DNA of 64,000 nt from Paenibacillus guangzhouensis. Its GTDB lineage: Bacteria > Bacillota > Bacilli > Paenibacillales > Paenibacillaceae. The position numbers were made by a program, and so were the translations under genes. Numbering within the stretch: position 1 is the stretch's first letter; the number at the start of each line of letters is the position of its first letter. This document shows, piece by piece, positions 1 through 7,892 of the stretch. The notes beneath the pieces are model-generated. The model worked only from the letters and a program-made list of their open reading frames with translations. It was not told the origin of the DNA and did not search any database. The stretch is taken from assembly GCF_009363075.1 (NCBI RefSeq), contig NZ_CP045293.1:3720001-3784000 (forward strand), in the 5' to 3' direction.

Positions 1-1064
1 GCTGCTCCTTGCGCGGTGAAGCTGCTGTGCTGCTCCAGCCGCTTGCGCAGGATGTCTGCAAACAGATGATGATACCGATACCACTTCCGTTCTTGATCGA
101 GCGGTACGATGAATAAATTGGCGCGTTCGAGATATTCGAGCGTAGCCTGGCCGGATAAGGTAGATGTCTGGTGTTCTGGAGCATCCCGATCCAGTACGGC
201 ATCGCAGAGCGTTCCGCATAATCGGTCCAACATGGATGTATGCAGCAAAAAATGCTGAATCCGATCTGATTGCTGCTGCAGCACTTCTTCCACCAAGTAG
301 TCGAGCACAAATGGATGGCTGCCGCTGAAGGACTGACTGATGCGGTTATGATCCCCATGCCCTTGCATGGACAGTGCGGCTAATTGCAGGCCGGCAGCCC
401 ATCCTTCCGTCCGCGACTGAAGCAGGGCGACGTTGTCGGCAGATAGGACTAACCCCATCACGTGGCTTAGAAATTCATCAGCTTCCGAAGCTGTAAATCG
501 TAAATCCGACGCACGCACTTCGGTTAGTTGGTTCCTGACACGTAATCTGGCTAGAGGCAAATTCGGATCTTTACGCGTGGTCATCATGAGGTGTATATGA
601 GACGGCATCCGTTCTAGCAATAACATAATGGCTTCATCAATCGATTCCGACGCAACCATGTGATAATCGTCAAGCACAAGAATGAGCGGATCGGGTATGA
701 CTAGTAGGTCGTTGACCAATGCCGTAATCAAGCTTTCCACTCGCGGTAACTGCGGCAATCGCAATAGTCCAAGTAAACCTTCACCTAGCTGCGGCACTGC
801 CTGCTGCAGGGCAACGATAAGATAGGTGAGGAACCGCGCAGGATCTTGATCACGTTCATCCAGCGACAGCCATGCGGCTGACGCCTTATGGGCAGCGAGC
901 CAATCACTGACGAGCGTTGTTTTGCCATAACCCGCAGGGGCCGAGATCAATGTCAACTTGCGCTGTGCCCCCTCTTGCAATCGCTCCATTAACCTTGGCC
1001 GGACGACAAGATTTGAGCGGAGAGGCGGAATACTCACTTTTGTTGCAAGAATAGGGATCGTCAT
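1..1064 (-). CDS. MalT-like LuxR-family ATP-dependent transcriptional regulator, N-terminal part (runs off left edge)
   Basis: Translating the minus strand from the ATG at 1064 gives about 354 uninterrupted residues up to the window edge. The protein begins MTIPILATKVSIPPLRSNLV and has a P-loop APAGYGKTT near residue 43 and a Walker B-like run LILVLDDYH near residue 130, followed by the helical, TPR-approaching sequence typical of MalT/AcoK proteins. In that family an N-terminal STAND NTPase and a TPR region sense a ligand and a C-terminal LuxR helix-turn-helix binds DNA. The DNA-binding end lies outside the window, so the LuxR assignment rests on the N-terminal resemblance. A GGAGGCGAAGT ribosome-binding site precedes the start. 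Confidence 0.8.
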   Translation of the reverse strand, partial: MTIPILATKVSIPPLRSNLVVRPRLMERLQEGAQRKLTLISAPAGYGKTTLVSDWLAAHKASAAWLSLDERDQDPARFLTYLIVALQQAVPQLGEGLLGLLRLPQLPRVESLITALVNDLLVIPDPLILVLDDYHMVASESIDEAIMLLLERMPSHIHLMMTTRKDPNLPLARLRVRNQLTEVRASDLRFTASEADEFLSHVMGLVLSADNVALLQSRTEGWAAGLQLAALSMQGHGDHNRISQSFSGSHPFVLDYLVEEVLQQQSDRIQHFLLHTSMLDRLCGTLCDAVLDRDAPEHQTSTLSGQATLEYLERANLFIVPLDQERKWYRYHHLFADILRKRLEQHSSFTAQGA

Positions 1065-1172
1065 ACTTCGCCTCCGATCTGAACCGTTAAGGTTAGCAGT
1101 CTAATCTATTTCTTGAATATGTTCGACAATGGGGGAGCGATTCCTCTCACGCAGGACTTCGTCACCCAATAG

Positions 1173-1195
1173 AAAAAGCCACCCGAAAGCGGCTT
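1173..1195 (-). terminator. Rho-independent terminator after the VOC gene
   Basis: Read on the minus strand, AAGCCGC and GTGGCTT form a short stem around a TTTCGG loop, followed by a T run. It lies just downstream of the stop codon at 1225. Confidence 0.65.
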
Positions 1196-1224
1196 ATCCT
1201 GTGCGCGTGCGCGTTATGGCTATT

Positions 1225-1650
1225 CTATTCATCCAACGACCAAGCCGGATTCCACACTACTTCCCAGAGATGGCCGTCCGGATCTTGGAAATGCCCTGAA
1301 TAACCTCCCCAGAACGCGTCATGCGCGGGATCTGTAATGGTAGCTCCTGCTTGCCGTGCGAGCTCCATAATTCGATCCACTTCTTCCTTGCTGCCTACGT
1401 TGTGACCAATCGTGATCTCCGTCGCGCTCGGCGCGGATAACGGAACCTTCGCCTCATGCGCAAGATCGCGGCGGTTCCATATTGCGAGCTTCAGGCCCGC
1501 TTGCAGATCAAAAAAGGCAACGGCGCCATGCTCGAATTCTTGTCCAATGATCCCCTCCGACGGGAATCCTAAGCCATCGCGGTAGAAGGCTAGCGATCTT
1601 TCCAGATCGTCGACGCCTAGGGTAAGTACGGAAATTCGCGGCTTCATCAT
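1225..1650 (-). CDS. VOC-superfamily (glyoxalase/bleomycin-resistance-like) protein
   Basis: 141 aa. The start MMKPRISVLTLGVDDLERSL with RSLAFYRDGLGF is the classic opening of a glyoxalase-fold VOC protein, and the C-terminal GHFQDPDGHLWEVVWNP is the second conserved beta-alpha module, with the metal-site Glu in WEVVW. The length matches a single-chain two-module VOC protein. Members range from glyoxalase I to antibiotic-binding proteins, and the substrate cannot be read from sequence. A GGAGGT site sits 8 nt before the ATG. It appears to be transcribed alone, with its own terminator at 1173-1195. Confidence 0.85.
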   Translation of the reverse strand: MMKPRISVLTLGVDDLERSLAFYRDGLGFPSEGIIGQEFEHGAVAFFDLQAGLKLAIWNRRDLAHEAKVPLSAPSATEITIGHNVGSKEEVDRIMELARQAGATITDPAHDAFWGGYSGHFQDPDGHLWEVVWNPAWSLDE

Positions 1651-1733
1651 TTGTGGTTACCTCCATGAACTATGATTATGGTGCATCACTACACATCGCT
1701 GTTTCTCCGTGTTGGAATATGTATCCAGTATAA

Positions 1734-2553
1734 CGCAATTTCGCTCAACTCGCTCGAACGCAGCGTATTTAACTGACAAAATGCAGTTATTTGCCCAACT
1801 CGCTCAAACGCAGCGCAATTAACTGCTTAAATGCAGTTATTTCGCCAAACTCACTCGAAATCAGCGCATTTAACTGACAAAATGCAGTTATTTCGCTCAA
1901 CTCGCTCGAATACGGCGCATTTAACTGACAAAATGCAGTTATTTCGCTCAACTCGCTCAAACGCAGCGCTTTTAACTGACAAAATGCAGTTATTTCGCTC
2001 AACTCGCTCAAACGCAGCGCTTTTAACTGACAAAATGCAGTTATTTCGCTCAACTCGCTCAAACGCAGCGCTTTTAACTGCTAAAAAGCAGTTATTTCGC
2101 TCAACTCGCTCGAAAGAGGCGCATTTAACTGACAAAATGCAGTTATTTCACCCAACTCGCTCGAACGCAGCGCATTTAACTGACAAAAAGCAGTTATTTC
2201 GCTCAACTCGCTCGAAAGAGGCGCATTTAACTGACAAAATGCAGTTATTTCGCTCAACTCGCTCAAACGCAGCGCTTTTAACTGCTAAAAAGCAGTTATT
2301 TCGCTCAACTCGCTCGAAAGAGGCGCATTTAACTGACAAAATGCAGTTATTTCACCCAACTCGCTCGAACGCAGCGCATTTAACTGACAAAATGCAGTTA
2401 TTTCGCCCAACTCGCTCGAACGCAGCGCTTTTAACTGCTAAAAAGCAGTTATTTCGCCCAACTCGCTCGAAAGCGGCACAATTAACTACCAAAAAGCAGT
2501 TATTTCGCTCAACTCGTTCGAAAACGGCACAATTAACTACCAAAAAGCAGTTA
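1734..2553. repeat. Tandem array of about sixteen 51-bp repeats
   Basis: The hexamer GCAGTT recurs at 1783, 1833 and then exactly every 51 bp to 2547, making 16 occurrences (the first interval is 50 bp). A typical unit reads GCAGTTATTTCGCTCAACTC followed by GCTCGAACGCAGCGCATTTA and ACTGACAAAAT. The junction AACTG(C/A)YAAAAWGCAGTT can fold into a small hairpin, so a transcript would carry a series of them. Because 51 is divisible by three, several frames stay open on both strands (for example 1831-2910 on the plus strand), but these frames have no ribosome-binding site or recognisable domain, so I treat them as by-products. The array sits between the VOC gene promoter and the terminator of the ABC exporter. 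Confidence 0.95.
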
Positions 2554-2561
2554 ATTACGCC

Positions 2562-2586
2562 AAAAAAGCAGCCTAAACGGCTGCTT
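2562..2586 (-). terminator. Rho-independent terminator of the DrrAB-type exporter
   Basis: On the minus strand AGCAGCC, a 5-nt loop and GGCTGCT are followed by six T residues. It lies 10 bp past the stop of the permease gene and directly abuts the repeat array, so exporter transcripts should stop before the array. Confidence 0.85.
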
Positions 2587-2595
2587 ATCGGCAAG

Positions 2596-3411
2596 CTATG
2601 TGCGGCGCATATACGCGCGAACGGTAATCGGCGCAAAGATCGCCACGATAACGAGCGCTCCGATCAGAGAGATCACAAGATCCCAGCCTACGGTACCCGC
2701 ATTCGTCAGGTCACGAACGGCCGTGACCAAGTGCGAGATCGGGTTGATGTTCACGAACCACTGCAGCCAGCCCGGCATTGTATTCACCGGAACGAACGCG
2801 TTCGACAGGAACGTGAGCGGGAACAATACAATCATCGATATCCCCTGTACGCTGGAAGCGGTACGCGCGATGACGCCGAAGAATGCGAAAATCCAGCTAA
2901 TCGCCCATGAGCAGAAAATGACAAGCAGCGCAGCGATGGCGACGTTGCCGAGGCCTCCAGCGGGGTGATACCCCATAATGTATCCCATCGTGAAGGTCAA
3001 CACGGTTGCAATCGTATACCGAATCGTATCCGCGAGCAGCGCACCTGCGAGCGGTGCAATCCTCGCAATCGGCAATGACTTGAAGCGATCGAACACCCCT
3101 TTATCCATATCCTCACGCAATTGGACACCCGTCACGATCGAGGTCGTAATGACGGTCTGGACGAGGATCCCGGGAATGATGACGGGCAGATAACTCACGA
3201 CGTCGCCGGAGATCGCCCCGCCAAAGATATAGGTAAACATCAGCGTAAAGATGATCGGTTGCAGCGTAACGTCGAACAATTGCTCCGGTGTGCGTTTCAG
3301 CTTCAGCAGACCGCGATAAGCCATCGTTAACGAGTGACGAACCGATTGACCGAAGCTGGTGTAGTTTTTTAATTGGCGTTGTACGGCCGGCTTGATTGAA
3401 GAGCTGCTCAT
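2596..3411 (-). CDS. ABC-2 type export permease (DrrB-like)
   Basis: 271 aa, six predicted membrane segments, with the first at about residues 55-75 and a segment FTMGYIMGYHPAGGLGN in the middle. The sequence ELFDVTLQPIIFTLMFTYIFG near residue 44 and the C-terminal NAFVPVNTMPGWLQWFVNINP are typical of the daunorubicin-resistance permease family (ABC2_membrane). It would form a homodimeric channel with the ATPase encoded just upstream, exporting hydrophobic compounds; the substrate is unknown. Its ATG overlaps the ATPase stop as ATGA, indicating translational coupling, and a GGAGGTGG site lies inside the ATPase gene. Confidence 0.9.
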   Translation of the reverse strand: MSSSSIKPAVQRQLKNYTSFGQSVRHSLTMAYRGLLKLKRTPEQLFDVTLQPIIFTLMFTYIFGGAISGDVVSYLPVIIPGILVQTVITTSIVTGVQLREDMDKGVFDRFKSLPIARIAPLAGALLADTIRYTIATVLTFTMGYIMGYHPAGGLGNVAIAALLVIFCSWAISWIFAFFGVIARTASSVQGISMIVLFPLTFLSNAFVPVNTMPGWLQWFVNINPISHLVTAVRDLTNAGTVGWDLVISLIGALVIVAIFAPITVRAYMRRT

Positions 3412-4430
3412 GCTCTTGCCACCTCCACTTGGTTAGATTCTTTCGACGCATGAGATGCATCTTGCTTCACGCCTTCGCCTGTGATGGTTAAGAACACTTC
3501 ATCGAGCGTCGGCTTCTGTACGCTCACCTCAGCTAAGTGAATCCCTGCCTCACGGAGAGCGATCAGCAGGTCCGTCACCCGATCAGCGTCCGCCATCGGT
3601 GCCGTAATCTTCGCCGCTTCCGAAGACACGCTGGACGGAACACGAAGTACTTGTTCGACGATGCGGCGCGCGTTCCCGATATCAAGCGGATTCTGCACTC
3701 GCAAATGCAGGGACGAGGTGCCGATAGACGCCTTCAATTCATCGGCTGTGCCTTCGGCGACCACATGACCGCGATCAATGACCGCAATCCGATCTGCCAA
3801 TTGGTCCGCCTCTTCAAGGTACTGCGTGGTGAGCAATACCGTCGACCCTGTATTCACTAATCTGCGGATCGTATCCCACATCTGCGAACGCGTACGTGGA
3901 TCCAGCCCCGTCGTCGGTTCGTCCAGGAAAATAAGCGGCGGCTGTGCGATAAGACTTGCAGCCAAATCCAGTCTGCGCCGCATCCCACCAGAGAAGTTCT
4001 TGAGCGGACGCTTTGCCGCCTCGGTCAACCCGAATTCTTCAAGCAGACCCGCGGCTTTCTGCTTCGCTTCTGCACGTCTGAGCCCGAGCAGCCTCGAGAA
4101 GATGATCAGATTCTCTGTTGCGCTCAGCGACTCGTCTACCGACGCATATTGTCCCGTCACGCCGATCAGTTGACGAACGATCTGTGATTCCTTCTGCACA
4201 TCATGGCCGAAGATGCGTGCCGTCCCCGCATCCGGACGCAGCAGCGTCGCCAGCATGCGAATCGTTGTCGTCTTCCCTGCCCCATTCGGTCCAAGAACAC
4301 CGTAGATGGATCCCGCTCGTACGTTCAAATTGACGCCATCCACGGCGCGATTATCGCCGAACGTTTTGACAAGTCCATACGCTTCAACGGCCCAATCGCC
4401 GTTATTCGGCTCTATATTTCGATTATTCAT
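3408..4430 (-). CDS. ABC exporter ATP-binding protein (DrrA-like)
   Basis: 340 aa from the start MNNRNIEPNNGDW, preceded by GGGAGG at 6 nt; an upstream in-frame extension to 4691 lacks such a site. Walker A is GPNGAGKTT, the signature is LKNFSGGMRRRLDLAASL and Walker B is LIFLDEPTTGLD. The extra C-terminal part after residue 230 (LHLRVQNPLDIGNARRIVEQ and a final LDEVFLTITG) is the C-terminal domain seen in DrrA-type drug exporters. Cytoplasmic; energises the permease encoded next. The pair forms a two-gene operon ending at the terminator 2562-2586. Confidence 0.9.
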   Translation of the reverse strand: MNNRNIEPNNGDWAVEAYGLVKTFGDNRAVDGVNLNVRAGSIYGVLGPNGAGKTTTIRMLATLLRPDAGTARIFGHDVQKESQIVRQLIGVTGQYASVDESLSATENLIIFSRLLGLRRAEAKQKAAGLLEEFGLTEAAKRPLKNFSGGMRRRLDLAASLIAQPPLIFLDEPTTGLDPRTRSQMWDTIRRLVNTGSTVLLTTQYLEEADQLADRIAVIDRGHVVAEGTADELKASIGTSSLHLRVQNPLDIGNARRIVEQVLRVPSSVSSEAAKITAPMADADRVTDLLIALREAGIHLAEVSVQKPTLDEVFLTITGEGVKQDASHASKESNQVEVARA

Positions 4431-4520
4431 TGTTATTCCTCCCACGTAACGGATGATGTAGTTGATCTTAGCACCCCTTTTTAAACAGAATGTAAACAGC
4501 ATTTTAATTTGCAAAAATGC

Positions 4521-4553
4521 AAAAAACCGCTGCAGCTTGTTCAGCTCAGCGGT
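4521..4553 (-). terminator. Rho-independent terminator of the sugar importer operon
   Basis: On the minus strand ACCGCTG and CAGCGGT flank a second short pairing (AGCT with AGCT) and are followed by TTTTTTG. It lies about 30 bp after the stop codon at 4583. Confidence 0.85.
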
Positions 4554-4582
4554 CTTCGCTTGCGTATTGATACGATGCGGCT

Positions 4583-5401
4583 TTACCCTTTGATCGCGCC
4601 ATCGGCCATCCCTTTGATGAAATATTTCTGCAAAAATAAATACACGACTGTCATCGGCATCATACCGATCAAGCATCCCGCCGCGACCCAATTCAGCTGG
4701 TTCGAGAACTGCGAGATGAACTGCGATAACGCAACCGGAATCGTCTGCACCTGCACCTTCTGCAAGAAGAAGATCGAGAATTGATAGTCATTCCAAATCT
4801 GGACACCCATAATGATGATGACGGTTGCCGTAATGGGCTTCAGCAGCGGCAAAATAATGCGGAAGAAGATGCCGAGCCGGCTGCTTCCGTCGATGAGGCC
4901 CGCTTCATCCAGCTCGCGTGGAACGGTGTTGATGAATCCCGTGTACAGGAATATCGTCATCGGCAATGCGAATGTCACTTGCGTCAAAATGGCGGCCCAA
5001 TATGTATTAATTCCGCCGAGATCGACAATGAATTTGTACAGCGGCACGAGAATCGTTAAGGCAGGAACGATTAAGCAAGCTACGCTCACCGTGTAGATGA
5101 TCGTATTGAGCCTGCTCTGATGCCTTGCCAAGGGATATGACGCCAAAGCGCCGACGATGACGACGAGCGCGACCGCGCTAGCCGTAATGAACACATTGTT
5201 GAAGATCGCTCGCGACAAGTCTGCTTCTCGCCAAGCATTCGCGAAGTTATCCCACGAGACGTGAACGGGGAAGCGCCACTTGGAGGTCGTCTCTGTCGGC
5301 AGCTTGAGCGCCATATTAATCAAGACATAGAACGGAATGACATGAAGAAAGGCAATGAAGAGCAATACGGCATACTTCAGTCCATGGAGAAATTTCCTCA
5401 T
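4583..5401 (-). CDS. Carbohydrate ABC importer permease, MalG/CUT1 type
   Basis: 272 aa from the start [20 protein letters not shown]. Six membrane segments are visible. The cytoplasmic EAA loop is EAGLIDGSSRLGIFFRIILP, which contacts the ATPase, and the C-terminus KYFIKGMADGAIKG is the standard ending of MalG-like proteins. The stop of the upstream permease and this start share a base (TAATG), so translation is coupled. A longer frame to 5689 overlaps the upstream gene and was not used. No ATPase is encoded nearby; in Bacillota such importers often use a shared MsmX-type ATPase encoded elsewhere. Confidence 0.92.
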   Translation of the reverse strand: MRKFLHGLKYAVLLFIAFLHVIPFYVLINMALKLPTETTSKWRFPVHVSWDNFANAWREADLSRAIFNNVFITASAVALVVIVGALASYPLARHQSRLNTIIYTVSVACLIVPALTILVPLYKFIVDLGGINTYWAAILTQVTFALPMTIFLYTGFINTVPRELDEAGLIDGSSRLGIFFRIILPLLKPITATVIIIMGVQIWNDYQFSIFFLQKVQVQTIPVALSQFISQFSNQLNWVAAGCLIGMMPMTVVYLFLQKYFIKGMADGAIKG

Positions 5402-6279
5402 TACATCTTCACCTCTTTCCGCTTCAAGTAGAACAGGGCCAGCAGGCTGACGATCGCAATCATCACGAACATCGTATTGCCGAGCGCTGCCGCGTAGCCG
5501 GCATCCTGCCTTGCAAAGTAGAGATTGTACATCATCGTGGAAATGGAGGAGGAAGCGTAGCCCGGACCGCCATTCGTCATCGCTACGATGACATCGAACA
5601 ATTTCAATCCGCCAATAATATTGATCAGAATATTGATCGTAATGGATGGCATCAGCAGCGGAAGCATGACGCTTCGGAACTTCGTCCACCCGCCTGCCCC
5701 GTCAATGGAGGCCGCTTCATAGTAGTCTTTCGGAATGGATTGCAGGCCGGCAAGATAGATGATCATCGCGGTCCCCATGTATTGGTACGTATTGACGAAC
5801 GTAATCAGCCATACGGCAACAGGCCCTTTCGACAACCAATCCACCGGCGCAAGGCCGAACAGACCGATCGCGTCATTCACAGCCCCTCCATCGTATTGGA
5901 AGAAGAAGTACCAAATATAGCCCATGATGAGCGGACTAATGATAACCGGTAAATAAACGATCGTTCGAACCAGCCCTTTCCCCCGAATGCGCGAATCGAG
6001 GAATAAGGCATACGCCAAACCGAGTATATTCTGAAAAAATGTGCTACCGAACCCGTAGATGATCGTATTTTTGATCGTGATCCATACGTTTTTATCGGAG
6101 AACATCATTTTATACTTGTCGAACCCAACCCAATTGTAGTTCTGGGAGTAACCGTTCCAATCGGTAAATGACACCCGAATCCCCTGTACAAATGGATAGA
6201 AAATAAACAAAGCAAACAATAGGACAGCCGGAACATACATTAAGTTTATTAACCCTTTGGATTGCATCCGTCGCTTCAT
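5401..6279 (-). CDS. Carbohydrate ABC importer permease, MalF/CUT1 type
   Basis: 292 aa from the start [20 protein letters not shown], which has a GAGGTGAG site 6 nt upstream. Six membrane segments follow the [20 protein letters not shown] opening common to MalF/UgpA-like permeases, and the EAA loop is [20 protein letters not shown]. Functions as a heterodimer with the neighbouring MalG-like permease. It lies between the binding-protein gene (6361-7659) and the second permease in one minus-strand operon. The substrate is probably an oligosaccharide, inferred from the linked GH101-like enzyme and shared operator. Confidence 0.92.
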   Translation of the reverse strand: MKRRMQSKGLINLMYVPAVLLFALFIFYPFVQGIRVSFTDWNGYSQNYNWVGFDKYKMMFSDKNVWITIKNTIIYGFGSTFFQNILGLAYALFLDSRIRGKGLVRTIVYLPVIISPLIMGYIWYFFFQYDGGAVNDAIGLFGLAPVDWLSKGPVAVWLITFVNTYQYMGTAMIIYLAGLQSIPKDYYEAASIDGAGGWTKFRSVMLPLLMPSITINILINIIGGLKLFDVIVAMTNGGPGYASSSISTMMYNLYFARQDAGYAAALGNTMFVMIAIVSLLALFYLKRKEVKM

Positions 6280-6304
6280 GAATCTCACCTCGTTGAAAGA
6301 AGAA

Positions 6305-6345
6305 AGGAGGACCGCACGCATGCTGCCGCACGAGACTGTCCTCCT
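6305..6345 (-). other. Intergenic hairpin between binding-protein and permease genes
   Basis: AGGAGGAC at 6305-6312 and GTCCTCCT at 6338-6345 can pair, with the palindrome GCATGC in the loop. There is no T run. Such stems behind a binding-protein gene often protect that part of the transcript, giving more binding protein than permease; this role is inferred. Confidence 0.5.
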
Positions 6346-6360
6346 CTTGCTTCACTGTTA

Positions 6361-7659
6361 TTATTGAGCTGCTCTCAGCCGATCATATTCCTGCTTCATG
6401 TTCGCGGTATATCCTTTCACATCGATGCCGTCCGCGAGCAGATCTTGGCCATTCTTGCACATGACGTCCCACATCCCGTTCGGAATGTACTCCCGGTCGA
6501 AGAACGGCATTACGCGAATATCCTTGTACCGGTCATAGTACTCTGAGAGCTGTCCCGCATCCGTGGATACCCCATCAAGACCCGGAGGTAGTTGATTGGA
6601 CTTTGCGACCAGCGCAACATTTTCGGGTTTGGCGAAATACGCCACATATTTTTTTGCCGCCTCGATATTTTTCGAGTCTTTCCAGATGCCCCAAGTCGTC
6701 TTCTCGCCCCCTGCGAACGTCGGCGTATCGCCTGCCACGACGGATGGAATCGGCATCAATCCTGCCTTCAAATCCGGATTGATCTTCTGCGCTTCCTCAA
6801 TAAAATAAGGACCGTAGATGCCGAATGCTGTTTTGCCGTCGGCAAAGGCCTTCGCGGAATCGTTATACTTCGCCGTCAAGACGTCTTTGTTCAGATACCC
6901 TTTCGTCTGAAGATCCTTGAACATTTGCGGCAGCTGGTCGAACTTGCTCCAATCGAACGTGCCGTCCAGCAATTGCGAACCGTAATTTTGCGATGAACTG
7001 ATCAACAGCGGCGTCGCGAAGAAATCGAAATATTGTCCGATCGGCCAAGCATCCGCCCCGCCGATATGGATCGGCACCACTTCGCCGTTGCTCTTGGTTT
7101 TGATCGTCTCGCATGCGGCCAGGAACTCTTCATACGTCGTCGGAACTTGTACGCCGTATTTCTCGAGGACGGAGACGTTGAAGACTGGGCCCGATTTATC
7201 TTGATCCATCGGGAGCACGTACAATTTGCCCGAAGCGTCCGTCACGAGCGGCTTGATCGCGGCATTCACGCTCGAAGCCCAGCTCTCACCCGACAGATCC
7301 AGCAGGAACTCTCCATAGCGCGCTTTCGCCCAACCATGGGTAGCGAAGACGTCCGGCATATCGTTCGACGCCATTTTGACCTTCATCGTATTCTCATATT
7401 CCTTGCCCGGCGCGCTGAAATCCACTTTGATCGATGGATTATCCTTCATGAAGTTATCCGTAATTTGCTGCAATACTTTCGCTTGCTCGCCAACGACATT
7501 CGTGGATACAGTGATGCGCACTTCTTTCTCTTTCAATGCTTCAGGCGCTGAAGTCACCCCATTCGAATCTGATTTCTGCTCGCTAGTTCCCCCGCCGCAT
7601 GCAGATAAAAATGTCAGCATAGCGGCACAGAGTAGAATCAGCCATTTTGATCTTTTCAT
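6361..7659 (-). CDS. Extracellular sugar-binding lipoprotein of the ABC importer
   Basis: 432 aa. The start MKRSKWLILLCAAM has a GGGAGGG site at suitable spacing; its lipobox LSAC places the acylated Cys at residue 21, followed by a Gly/Ser linker. The body (VRITVSTNVVGEQAKVLQQI, later FATHGWAKARYGEFLLDLSG and AFADGKTAFGIYGPYFIEEA) is a family 1 solute-binding protein (SBP_bac_1). Anchored to the outer face of the membrane, it delivers substrate to the two permeases that follow. Its promoter (7701-7728) and the upstream operator (7739-7806) resemble those of the GH101-like gene, so both should respond to the same regulator. Confidence 0.92.
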   Translation of the reverse strand: MKRSKWLILLCAAMLTFLSACGGGTSEQKSDSNGVTSAPEALKEKEVRITVSTNVVGEQAKVLQQITDNFMKDNPSIKVDFSAPGKEYENTMKVKMASNDMPDVFATHGWAKARYGEFLLDLSGESWASSVNAAIKPLVTDASGKLYVLPMDQDKSGPVFNVSVLEKYGVQVPTTYEEFLAACETIKTKSNGEVVPIHIGGADAWPIGQYFDFFATPLLISSSQNYGSQLLDGTFDWSKFDQLPQMFKDLQTKGYLNKDVLTAKYNDSAKAFADGKTAFGIYGPYFIEEAQKINPDLKAGLMPIPSVVAGDTPTFAGGEKTTWGIWKDSKNIEAAKKYVAYFAKPENVALVAKSNQLPPGLDGVSTDAGQLSEYYDRYKDIRVMPFFDREYIPNGMWDVMCKNGQDLLADGIDVKGYTANMKQEYDRLRAAQ

Positions 7660-7700
7660 ATGGACCCTCCCCATGAGATTCAGTTCTTGTTTACAATTCC

Positions 7701-7728
7701 ACTATAGCACCCATGAAGACGCTTCCAA
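7701..7728 (-). promoter_or_regulatory. Promoter of the sugar importer operon overlapped by a cre-like site
   Basis: On the minus strand the -10 box is TATAGT (7706-7701) with TTGGAA at 16-bp spacing as a weak -35. The sequence TTGGAAGCGTCTTCAT (7728-7713) matches the CcpA target WTGNAARCGNWWWCAW at all but one constrained position. It covers the -35 and spacer, a place where CcpA binding would block transcription. Confidence 0.6.
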
Positions 7729-7738
7729 ATGCCACAGA

Positions 7739-7806
7739 ACTACGATAGGCAGTGACGATTTCTACACACCGCTGCAGATCTACGATTTCATGCGTCCATT
7801 TCTACA
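7739..7806 (-). promoter_or_regulatory. Two direct-repeat AraC-type operators upstream of the importer operon
   Basis: In plus-strand letters, ACTACG at 7739 and TCTACA at 7761 are 22 bp apart, and TCTACG at 7779 and TCTACA at 7801 are again 22 bp apart. Each pair has T at the second base after the first half-site and ATT just before the second. The proximal pair begins exactly 32 nt from the -10 box, the same as in front of the GH101-like gene. The array also lies 87-154 bp upstream of the divergent kinase gene. Confidence 0.6.
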
Positions 7807-7892
7807 CTTTTGCCTCGATCTTCTTGCCAAATCACACTTCGGGCGGCGACAATATGATTGATACAGCGTGATCGCAAAAAGGGGCTGAGCCA

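Noticed and set aside
1734-2553. CRISPR array
   Set aside because: Units are head-to-tail and nearly identical throughout, with no unique spacers, and no cas gene is present in the window.
1831-2910. 359-codon open frame on the plus strand (and shorter minus-strand frames) through the repeat array
   Set aside because: It stays open because the repeat unit is 51 bp; it has no ribosome-binding site, no domain and runs antisense into the permease gene.
4431-4691. N-terminal extension of the DrrA-type ATPase
   Set aside because: The added residues are not conserved in the family and the internal ATG at 4430 has a proper GGGAGG site.
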